Assembly: GCA_010093605.1 (NCBI GenBank)
Contig: MU004181.1
Coordinates: forward strand, 1,364,001-1,428,000
Origin: Lophium mytilinum
Lineage: Eukaryota > Ascomycota > Dothideomycetes > Mytilinidiales > Mytilinidiaceae
Length of the DNA: 64,000 nucleotides
Direction: 5' to 3'
How positions within the stretch are numbered: position 1 is the first letter of the stretch; the number at the start of each line of letters is the position of its first letter. Shown here piece by piece: positions 55,298 to 64,000 of this stretch. A model generated the notes under the pieces. That model saw only the letters and a list, made by a program, of their open reading frames with translations. It had not been told where the DNA came from and ran no database searches. Position numbers and translations under genes: made by a program.

Positions 55298-58200
55298 GTT
55301 GTAATCAGATGCCTAGTGCGCACTTGGAGAGGAGAAGTCTCAATCAATAGGGCTCCCAGGACAATGGGGACGGGCCTCCAACTCGTACAAGGCTCTTTCA
55401 CCAAGACCGGCTGGTGCCTATGCCTTTGCGAAGTTGTCTCCCGTCGCCGGTGCATGACATTTCAGATTATTGTGTCCAAGACAGGTGGCTCCAGGCGTCC
55501 CAATACCGGCTTGTCACCAGTTTAGGATCCCAGCATGCAGAGGAGAGGTCCCAGCAGGCGGACGGCGGACGGGTGCAGCGTCGCAGCAGCAACGGGCCGT
55601 CCGATTAGCGACTCCCAGACTCTGGAGAGCGACACAAAGCGCGAGGCGGGGAATGTAAAGACAGAGTGTCAGGATTGAGGCCGGTGAGGACAGCACGCGG
55701 GATGCGAGGCAGATGCAAGGGAGTGGACAGCGTGCCGTCTGACGCAACCGGGGCGGCTGGGCGGGAGCTGTGCAGCGGGAGAAACGGTGAAGCACACTCT
55801 CAGGCGACGCGAGCTGACGAGGCCGAGGGCTCACTACGTGCAGCGATGGAGGATGCGTGAGGTTTTACGTCGAGCGGGAGCAGGCGTCTGCTGTCACACG
55901 GCGGTGACGGAGGCGCAGCGGCGCGACTGGAGAGCGCCCTGCCGTTCGGGCAACGAGACACACGGATAGCGACGTCGGCTTGGGGCTCGAGCTGGCGGGT
56001 CCACCAGAAGCGTGCCGGGCGCGTTGGGAGAGCGGACGAGAGCGAAGGTATATGGGTTGGTGTTGGTCTGTCTTGAAAGCTGGCTCGACAAGCAACGATG
56101 TCACTAAAGCGGGCGGACTTGGGGGGCTAGCGACAGCGTCAAAGAGCGTCTCTGGCTTGGGAAAAGCCTGCCGCCAGGCGTTGCGCGACCCCGGCGTGCA
56201 CCAGCGAGAATGCTGCAGGTGGCTTGCCCCAGCCCTGTCCACCGCCCATCCGTGGGGCGCCAAAACGGGGACAGGGGCTGCGAGAACACGGCGCCGTGCT
56301 CACTGCTGTGCGAGGACATGGCTGTTTGCAGCCTCTCGATGCCCACTCCGTTGCCGTGCCGTCTCTCCAGGTGCCGTCCGCGTTGATATTCGCCGTACTC
56401 TCACCATGCTCGCGCCGACTCGGGGCCGGGCAGTGCGTGTTGGGCGGGCAGAGTGGCTCCACCCGTCCTGATACTCTGCAGCTCAACACGCCCGCCCTGT
56501 CGACGGGTGCAAATCACAATAACGAACCCAGCGTCGTCGCGGCGGCCGGCCATCGTGGCGTGCGCCCAAGACGTCTCGACCAAGCAGAACGGTGGATGCC
56601 TGCGCCGTGGCTGACGCCGCCCTCACCACCCCGACCAATTCGTTCAACGGCGATCGCCCAACTCTTGGGGCCACACAACGCGGCCGCCATCACGGCCTCA
56701 CGCGCCAGCGACGCTGCTGGTGCCTGTGCCAACCATGGCGTGGGGAACATGCAGACTGACCGCACATCTGGCCCACTAGTAAGCTGGCCGTGCCGGATCA
56801 AGCCGGCTACCAAACCCGCTTGCGAATTTGATAGTAGCGATCTGCTGCTCATCCGGGAGATACACTTTGTGTCGTTTGTCCGGCGGTGGGCCAGTGGTGT
56901 CGATGCAGCTTCGATCTGAGACAAAAGACGATGAAACGCTTGGATTGGTACATATATAATTGTGGGTATATATAGCTGGTAGATTGAGTAAACCTGAAAC
57001 CGTATCAGCCCCCATTGGATGGCGAGGCATCCTTCGCCAATGCCGTGCAGCTGTGCCGCATGCCTGTAAGCGCATTGCTAACATCAGATCGCCAGTTGCA
57101 AGAATTGCATGAGGTGGCATGTCTGTAGACCGTAAAAGATGGACCACTGCACCCACGTCCGAAGAGCAGGATGCCGCGGTGAGTAGTAGGTCTGATTTCC
57201 TCTCCGTTGCACCAAAATAGGCCTATACCATGGTATGGTCCGATCCAAAAGGAAAGGGGTAAGGGCCAGAGTGTTGGCAAAGGGATCTCAAGCAGTGTCA
57301 CAGTATATGCTAAGAGTAGGTGGCATGTAAGTGGGAGTTTAGTAAAGGTAGAGACCGAGTTTGACAAAGATGGATGACGATGATGATGCTGAAAGAGATC
57401 TGCGGCAGTGCCCCACATATCCTCAAACCTTACGCCGTACCTAATCTTATGTGAGAAAGTCCGGCTGTGCTGCTCAAGCTGGGCTTTGCCCCGAAATACT
57501 GCCGTGATGTTTCAAACTGAACACAGAAGCCTTGGTGATGGAGTCAGAAAACATATCCAGTGCTAAAAACTGTTCCGAGTTGTCGAGCTAGACTCAATGA
57601 GTGGCATTGAGCATGTTTGCTTTCTTTAGGGTCCCGGCACACGTAGTGTTTTGAGGCAGCATAGGAACGTGAATTCGATGATGAAATTGGATGAAAGTGT
57701 CTATAGAGAGCAGTAGGTCAGCGACGTGTACTATGACGGAACATACGGCAAGCATGCCAAAATAAAAATTGTGGAGAACCCACAAATACGACTGAACAAG
57801 ATGGGTAACTTACATATTGATGTCTACGAACACGTTGCAGAAAAAGTAGGCTACAAGTTGAGACACCAGAACCAACCCAAAGGATGCTGGCCATAATGTA
57901 TGGTAATTCGAAATGTGTTGGACCGCATTGAAGCGTTGTTGAGGGAGGCCTAAAGCTTCCTCGGTTGATGCGAAGATGGAGAGATGGAGAAGAAAATTTC
58001 GGTTTGATGAAGTTCCCAAGACTTGGCACGCTAATATATCAGCCTTACCTAATCTGGAATAGCGCTCCCCGAACCTTAGAAGCACCTCACCTGCATAGAT
58101 CGACCAATGTGGTCTACGAGCTTTAATACAGCTAGAGATCTGGTAGGATATAACTGAAATATTTTCATTGTCTGTAGAGAGGCCGAATTACTCTAGAAGT

Positions 58201-58477
58201 CATTGTACACCACCTAAAAGTAATCTTCAATGGATTGCAACTCGAATTTCCACCAGCTATGGTGCACTAACAACTAATCGCTACAATCAAGACTATGAAA
58301 TGCTTCGTCGGAACATGGGCTTGTTGCGGAAGTCGTGAGGATCATACCATAACTCCAGCCTTGTCCCATCCGAGCCATTTTCCGTTCCCAGAGAGCCTTT
58401 AACACCGTGTACCAGCATATTTCTTTTCCATCTAGGTCGCGCACACACCTGAAACATCATGCGAGCACTCGTGTGCT
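55298..58477. other. 3.2-kb gene-poor region with a composition flip
   Basis: DNA from 55.4 to 56.8 kb is GC-rich with overlapping open frames on both strands and no ATG-consistent gene; DNA from 57.2 to 58.4 kb is AT-richer. The left part is the OGT gene promoter and leader. No coding gene or RNA gene was recognised; a long non-coding transcript or remnant is possible. Confidence 0.35.
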
Positions 58478-59657
58478 TCATTCTCCATCTTCTGTCTTTG
58501 TGTCGCCGACCTGTCCAGGCGCACCACTGTTAGGACCGAAGGAAGGACTCCTTCCCAAGTGGGAGGTCACGACGGGTGTGTGAGTAATCGGAGACGTCGG
58601 GTTGAGCTCGGTCATTTGCCGCTCTGGGTAGCATTAGCAACAGCCCCTGCAGGCTGCAGGAAATCGAAGGGACTCACCAAGTTCCCGGATCCTCAGCTTG
58701 AGCATCTGGTTCTCCCTCGTCAAGGTCTGTGTCTCCGCCTGGTAGAAAGCACTCTCGTCCCTAGCGCTAGCTGGAGTCCCAATTAGGAACTCACTACTCT
58801 CGTTTTGGCTTCCCAGTGCGGACGAGACCGGCCGGATAGCTGGCGAGCCTGCGTGGCTGCTGCTCTGGGACTGATTGTGGAGGGACGATTGCCGGGAAAG
58901 GCTGTTGTACGCTGGCAAAGGCGAGCGAGAGCGCGGAATCAAGGGACTGGCTTGTGGGTGCGACACGTTCTGCTGTGAAGCGAATCCAGAGCGAGGGAGC
59001 GACGGCGAGCGTGCCGGCTGTGGAGGGCCATCATCGATGACAGCTGAAGAAGAGTGTGGAGGTGCGTGGTTGTTTCGCTGGTTGCTGAGCGCGTGCTCTT
59101 GGCGGATCATGTTCAGCAGGCGGTTCTATGGAATGGGGTCAGTTGGAAGGTCAGAATAAGGTTTCGTGTTTGGTGGCGGCAAGACAGGACAGTGTAGGGT
59201 TTTGGGGATCGTGTGACAAGCCACGTACCACCTGGCCTTCCTGCTCAGACTCTAGTTCCTGGTGCAGCTCTCCCAGACTGGGCGCTCGCTCGCGACGGGG
59301 GCTAGGCGGGAAGCCTTGGGCGCGGGTTCTTGACGAAGGGCTCATCTGTTGCAGCTCTCCTGGGGACGGTATTGTGGGATCTTCCCGCTGCACGACTAAG
59401 CGGACTGACGAGCGTCGCCGGGCGCGTTCTACCTCGCGACGCATGGGACTGCCAGAGGGCCGGCGAGAGTCTTCATTCTGCATGCCAGCGTTCATAGCAG
59501 CAGCTGCGACGAGGGATCGGGGCGGCGAGTGGGAGGTGGGCGGCGTGGCAGGCCTGGGGGCGCCATCGCTGCTGGGGATTGTATGGGCCATTCGGGGTTG
59601 CAGTGGTGATGCAGTGGTGGATCGCGAAGGAGGAGGGAGCGAATTGATGTCGGGCAT
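58478..59657 (-). CDS. Conserved-looking coiled-coil protein of unknown function
   Basis: Three exons: 59229-59657, 58678-59125 and 58478-58623; introns of 103 and 54 nt, all junctions in phase; 340 aa. The start is the ATG at 59657 (MPDINSLPPPSRSTTASP). The N-terminus is Ser/Pro/Arg-rich. A coiled coil spans SLGELHQELESEQEGQV and, after the first intron, NRLLNMIRQEHALSNQ. A second helix, SAFYQAETQTLTRENQMLKL, continues RIRELERQMTELN across the third exon. The tail TPVVTSHLGRSPSFGPNS is polar. I could not place it in a named family. The pattern of two short helices and Ser/Pro-rich ends suggests a scaffold or spindle/septum factor, but that is only inference. Confidence 0.65.
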
Positions 59658-60789
59658 AGCTAGAGCTGCGCAGAGGCAGATATAGCAACGGCTAAATGAT
59701 AGGTCGGCTCAGGTGCATAGGACGGAGGCGAAGGCCGGGGCGGATGGGATTCAAGAATGACGGTAGAGTGGCATTCTGGTGGAGAGACACCGGGGATGTG
59801 GGGTGCTTTGGGCACGTGGAGCGCATAAAGAAAGGCCCGGTGATGCAGGCACGTTGCACGAACAGGCGCCAAGAAGGGTCGATCGCATCCATTGCCTGGG
59901 TCTCGCTCTCCGCTGGCTCGAGCCAAGAGGGTCCGGGCAGCAGCTGACAGCGGAGCGGAGAATAACGAAGCAGGCTCCAGGCGGATGGCGATGCGAGGCG
60001 ATGCGAGGCGAGGAGGGATGGTGTTGAGTGCCCAGTGCTGGCGGGTGTGATTGCCAGTGCATCCGGCGGCCTATTCCCAGCGCTGCCCAGCGGCCCCTGC
60101 GCCGGAATATTGGGAATAGAGGCGGGAGGATGGGGCATAGCGGCGGCAGCATCGGGAATAGCTGCTGTGAAGGATCGTCTCTCGGTAGCCAGGAGGTCTG
60201 CGCGCGCCCCGTGCAGTCTTCGAGGGTCCTGAACACCCTCCGCCGTTTCAGCAACCTCCTCCACTGTGCCTCTCAATTCCTCAACCGCCCGTCTCTCCTT
60301 CGTCCTCTTCTTCCTCCTCTCTCCGCCAGGCCATGGCCCCCACGCTCCTTTGATCTGTCGCTCTTTCCGCCCGGCCTCGTGCCATACCACACTCGTTACC
60401 TCGCTAGAGCCCTGCATCGAGCGTTTCCGGCCAGCTTCTGCCACAGCATTCCAGACGAGACACGGCCGCCCGTTCGCGGTCCCCGGCGCTTCATGCTCGC
60501 ATTGGCATCGCTGCATCGATCGAACCGGCTTTGCGCCAGTCCTGACTTGTCACCGTTTTCTTATCATCGCGTACTATATTAGCCGTGTCCAGTTCCCCTC
60601 GAGTTTACCGCACGGAGACGCCCCCGCCAGACCGGCATATACCACCAGCAATTGCCTCGCCACGCTTCTAAAGCTCCACTTCTGCTGCTACGCACTCCCG
60701 CTGACGTCGTCCATTTCCCTGTTTGACCCTGTTGTATTGTAAAATTATATGTTTCGCGAATCCTCGTGATCCTCCCCGGCTGATCTGCC
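59658..60789. promoter_or_regulatory. Divergent promoter between the coiled-coil gene and the PH gene
   Basis: About 1.1 kb, GC-rich. A 274-codon ATG-open frame on the minus strand here (59692-60516) is low-complexity and lacks motifs, so was not called. A CT-rich leader precedes the PH gene at 60.6-60.78 kb. Confidence 0.4.
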
Positions 60790-63330
60790 ATGGCCACCGA
60801 CGAGAATGAGAACCCGGCCAGCTTGGGTGCTCGGCGCAACAAGAGTCTTCCGCCTATCCAAACGAACTTCGTCAAAGATGCTCCCCCAGCTTCCCGTTGG
60901 CGCCGCGCCCGCCCGTCTATAATGGATCAATCGCGTGTACCCTTGAGCCCTGCTCCCTTACCAAAGCCTGTGCCGACGAAACCTGTTCTGAAGCTTGAGA
61001 AGCGGCAGTCTAAGATGTCTCTATTCAATCTCTTCAGTCGTCCCAATGTGGAGAAAGCGAGAGGCCACCACGAGTCCGGTCTTGCAGTGCCCATGGAGTC
61101 ACCAACCTCGCCTTTGCCAAGTCCCCCACCTAAGCCACCCTCACGGCATATTCCAGTCACTCCAGCACCTGCTCGACCTCCGGAGCGGACGCTGTCCAAG
61201 TCGCAGAAAGGTTCCACAGTCAAACGTTCACGACAACCAATCAATTGGGACCCCCCGCCACTCTTCCAGGCCTATCCTCAATCAATCAAGCATGCGACCT
61301 TGCAGGCTTGCACAGCATCTCCAGATGCTCTCATCCGCTCACATAGTCAACGACAGGTGTACCAAGCGCAGCAGCAGAAGCTTGAAAGCAAACAAGACCT
61401 TTCGGTGCTCGAAGGAGATACAGACATGAAGAAGCTTGACAAAGGGAAAGCCGCCCATAAAAGACTAGTGTCCGCTTCTATTATGAACCCACCCGACCTA
61501 ACTACTAAGGTCTACGTTTTGGTTACATCAGGGTATGTACTGCAATACGCCGGCGAGGGCCCCTCGGACCGACTTCCAGAGAAGATTCTACAGTTAGGAA
61601 CGGAGTCAGCCGCATTTGCCTGCGATCTTATCCCGGGGAAACACTGGGTGCTTCAGATATCCCAATCCGCGAAGGAGGATGGGACGGTGTCATCGTTCCC
61701 CGCCAAATCTCTGTTGTCACGCCTACGGCTACCAAACTCCGGGGCGAAGAGGACTGCCTCGAGCTTCTTTTTGATCATGGAAAGTGCCGAAGAGATGGAT
61801 ACTTGGCTCACAGCGGTGCGAAGAGAAATTGATACGTTAGGGGGGATGAAATGCAGGACAGAATCCGATCCTCCTCCCATCACGGAACCTGCTATAGAGA
61901 CAGGGCTGCGACACCGACCCAGCCATCGCTATATGGTTCATCGGGATCCCAATCGCTTTGGAAATGGCCAGTCTCCCGCTACCTCTCCCTTCCAATCACC
62001 TATCGATTCGCCTATCATCGTGGCTCAAGATTGGGAAGGCAGCCGTCATCGAAAGCCGGCAAACAGTTCCGATAGTACTTCTGTCCATTCTTCGAGGCAG
62101 ACATCCGTGAGACAATCCACAGAGGCGTCTTCGATTGCTACCACCATCACTTCGAATGACCAGCTTCAACTAAATCAATTGCGGGAAAGCTCGAGACTTT
62201 CCTATATCTCAACTGGCACTTCGGGCACTGGAACGATGACGGTGACTACGTCTCGTGGATCCTCGCCCGCAACCTCTCCTCGTGTTGATTCTTTCCAAAA
62301 AGTCGAATCGGAGGCCCCTCGAGCAGCCACCTCTTTGAGATCATTTCATATGAGTCCTAACTCTATGTCCAACAGGAGGCGATCCATGCAGACTTTGCCA
62401 ACAACAAATGAAGATCATTCATCTTCGACTAACCCCCGTGTCAGACCCCAACGACACTCCACTTGGGGGCCTCGGCAAGACTACAATCAGCAAAACGTGC
62501 ATGTACCAACCAATGAGGGCCATTTACTCTCAACAAACACTCCGGCGAGACCTCAGCGGCATTCAATTTGGGAAGCCCCGCCAGGTCACAACCAGAAAGA
62601 CGTGCATATTCCTGCGTCTGCTTATTTCGACCGCTACCGAAGTAACACTAATATCCCTCCTATGAAATCTAACCCTGCCACAAGGAGTTCAAGTGCACCA
62701 CCAGTCAGACAAGCCTCGCTACCGCCCCCGCCGGAGTCTCCGATCATTGGTAGCATTCGACCCCAATCTCAAATTGGAGGTCTCCCAACAATATTCACTA
62801 CATCTGCTCAATCCTCCAACCGCCTATCTGCAACGCCGAAACCTTTCTTTCGGCCACTACCGATCCGAACGCAGGACGCTTCTGGGTCAGTCGTTATCCC
62901 GCGACGACTCTCGTCCCTGGGACCTCCCCCTGCATCTATTGCTGCCGCAATATCTCGTTCCGTTTCCACGCCAAACATGCTCTTACCTTCCTCCTCTTCT
63001 ACCCCCCCAGCACAACTTTCTCAGCCCCCGCCCCAGTCGCTCCGCCGCCCGACAAGCATGCAGATCCGCGCCGATCGTGCCCCGTTTCTATCTTCTTCAA
63101 GACCTACTGCTGCCGCGTACAACCGTTCCGTGGCCACTACTACATCTTACCCTTCCGCCAATCGATCCTCCTCAAGTCTTGGCATTCACTCTGCTGCATC
63201 TCTCTCAGTATCTCGCTCTCGCGTCCAAAATCGGAAGTCGATGCCTGTGATAAGTCTTCCACCACCAGCTCCACCACCAAATATGCCTTTACCGCCACCT
63301 CCTCCAGTAGCACCGGCCGTCCGAGTATGA
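60790..63330 (+). CDS. PH-domain protein with disordered ends
   Basis: A single exon of 846 aa from the ATG at 60790 (GCCATGGCC). Residues 1-220 are Pro/Ser/Arg-rich (LSPAPLPKPVPTKPVLKLEK and SPTSPLPSPPPKPPSR). A PH domain lies at about 225-350: MNPPDLTTKVYVLVTSGYVL, QYAGEGPSDRLPEKILQLG, HWVLQISQSAK and the terminal helix SAEEMDTWLTAVRREIDTLG with its conserved Trp. Residues 350-846 are Ser/Thr/Pro-rich. A 35-residue segment is duplicated in tandem (62404-62508 and 62509-62613), each with a RPQRHS[TI]W core. The C-terminus is poly-Pro (PPPPPP), a typical actin- or SH3-binding flag. It probably binds phosphoinositides at the plasma membrane; the partner is unknown. Confidence 0.82.
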   Translation: MATDENENPASLGARRNKSLPPIQTNFVKDAPPASRWRRARPSIMDQSRVPLSPAPLPKPVPTKPVLKLEKRQSKMSLFNLFSRPNVEKARGHHESGLAVPMESPTSPLPSPPPKPPSRHIPVTPAPARPPERTLSKSQKGSTVKRSRQPINWDPPPLFQAYPQSIKHATLQACTASPDALIRSHSQRQVYQAQQQKLESKQDLSVLEGDTDMKKLDKGKAAHKRLVSASIMNPPDLTTKVYVLVTSGYVLQYAGEGPSDRLPEKILQLGTESAAFACDLIPGKHWVLQISQSAKEDGTVSSFPAKSLLSRLRLPNSGAKRTASSFFLIMESAEEMDTWLTAVRREIDTLGGMKCRTESDPPPITEPAIETGLRHRPSHRYMVHRDPNRFGNGQSPATSPFQSPIDSPIIVAQDWEGSRHRKPANSSDSTSVHSSRQTSVRQSTEASSIATTITSNDQLQLNQLRESSRLSYISTGTSGTGTMTVTTSRGSSPATSPRVDSFQKVESEAPRAATSLRSFHMSPNSMSNRRRSMQTLPTTNEDHSSSTNPRVRPQRHSTWGPRQDYNQQNVHVPTNEGHLLSTNTPARPQRHSIWEAPPGHNQKDVHIPASAYFDRYRSNTNIPPMKSNPATRSSSAPPVRQASLPPPPESPIIGSIRPQSQIGGLPTIFTTSAQSSNRLSATPKPFFRPLPIRTQDASGSVVIPRRLSSLGPPPASIAAAISRSVSTPNMLLPSSSSTPPAQLSQPPPQSLRRPTSMQIRADRAPFLSSSRPTAAAYNRSVATTTSYPSANRSSSSLGIHSAASLSVSRSRVQNRKSMPVISLPPPAPPPNMPLPPPPPVAPAVRV
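62404..62613 (+). repeat. 105-bp in-frame duplication in the PH gene
   Basis: Two 35-codon units in tandem share TNE[DG]H, STN, RPQRHS[TI]W and NQ[QK][ND]VH[VI]P. Several substitutions show that the duplication is not recent. Confidence 0.75.
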
Positions 63331-64000
63331 TCTACCCAAGTGTAATCGACTATTTCTAGCTTTGTACAGCTGTAAAAGTTTTTCCTTCTCGCCATTTTCC
63401 ATTTACCATTTGTTCATCTCTAAGGCGTTAACGTGAAGGCGAAGCATGGAGAAAGGTACGGCTCATAAGACGCAACCTGCCGCGTCCTTTAATGTATTTA
63501 CGTTTCAGCTGAGGACTGGCTGACTTTCCTTTCTGATTTGGGGTTCTGTCATGTTTCTTGCATTATACCACTTTGATCAATTCAGATCATCTGGACCAGA
63601 AATTCTGCGTCGCCTAGGGGTCAACCCTCTTCGTACTCTTTCAGAGTGTTCTTCTTCAGCGTCATGCGCTAGTATCGATTACGTCTTCGCACTTACGATA
63701 TCGCTAATATCCAAAAAATTGCTTCGTTTTTTTTTTGGCTGTTTCTATACGGATGGCGTAGGCAGCTCTATGGCAAGGATGGCATGGCGATGTATGATAG
63801 ACGGAATCTCAAATACAAAGTGACTAATTGCCAATCCTGAATGAACTCTGCGGGTAAAATCTTAAGTAATATGTCGACAGCAATCGGCTCATCTGGACTG
63901 CGCATCAAAGCCTCCTTTTCTTGGAGCAGCATCACAGACCGGTGAACGAAAACCAAAAGCTAGCATGATTGACAAAAAGATTTGCCAGTCACTTCACCTA
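63331..64000. other. 3' region of the PH gene and window edge
   Basis: No gene was recognised in these 670 bp. A short ATG frame at 63768-63956 on the minus strand has no motif. A T-run near 63728 is the only low-complexity site. Confidence 0.35.

Noticed and set aside
56224-56919. 231-codon plus-strand frame in GC-rich DNA
   Set aside because: It starts with TTG, overlaps other frames on both strands and has low-complexity composition.
59692-60516. 274-codon ATG frame on the minus strand
   Set aside because: Composition is GC-driven, with no motif, and it lies in the divergent promoter region of two well-supported genes.

Overview
The window comes from the nuclear chromosome of a filamentous ascomycete (Pezizomycotina; a Dothideomycete would fit but is not proven). 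It carries intron-rich genes whose introns are mostly 49-100 nt with GT..AG ends. It also has fungus-specific families: a Zn2Cys6 regulator, a sugar transporter, a STAND-type ankyrin relic and a Spo71-like protein. Gene order is mixed on both strands with no operons. I rebuilt most gene models by hand from reading frames, splice sites and codon phase, so exon lists in the evidence fields are inferences from sequence and were not tested against RNA. No tRNA, rRNA, CRISPR array or intact transposon was recognised.

Layout. 1-11.4 kb: a partial secretory/membrane protein at the left edge, NOP16, a hexose-type transporter, an NmrA-like reductase, a small Cys-rich protein, an Atos-family protein and FYV7. 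11.4-19 kb: sparse accessory region with a 61-aa highly-expressed-looking gene, a Zn2Cys6 regulator, a divergent Arf-like GTPase and an AT-rich, RIP-like patch. 19-28.4 kb: three diverged members of one unrecognised nuclear-looking protein family, then an F-box-like protein. 28.8-42.6 kb: housekeeping block with a Spo71-like PH protein, a 1235-aa coiled-coil protein with nested repeats, SPC24 and FIS1 head to head, and a RING-H2 ubiquitin ligase. 43.2-49.7 kb: a broken N-terminal half of a fungal STAND/ankyrin gene, an intact ankyrin ORF, and a secreted S41 peptidase. 50-64 kb: an OGT-like O-GlcNAc transferase, a 3.2 kb gene-poor stretch that flips from GC-rich to AT-rich, a small conserved coiled-coil protein, and a large PH-domain protein.

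Working together. NOP16 and FYV7 both serve 60S/40S ribosome assembly; SPC24 is a kinetochore subunit and FIS1 a mitochondrial fission adaptor. These are dispersed housekeeping genes, not a pathway cluster. The most unusual content is the three-member family at 19-26.7 kb (one copy with a CUE-like ubiquitin-binding segment), the Arf-like GTPase lacking both the myristoylation glycine and the catalytic glutamine, and the split ankyrin locus.
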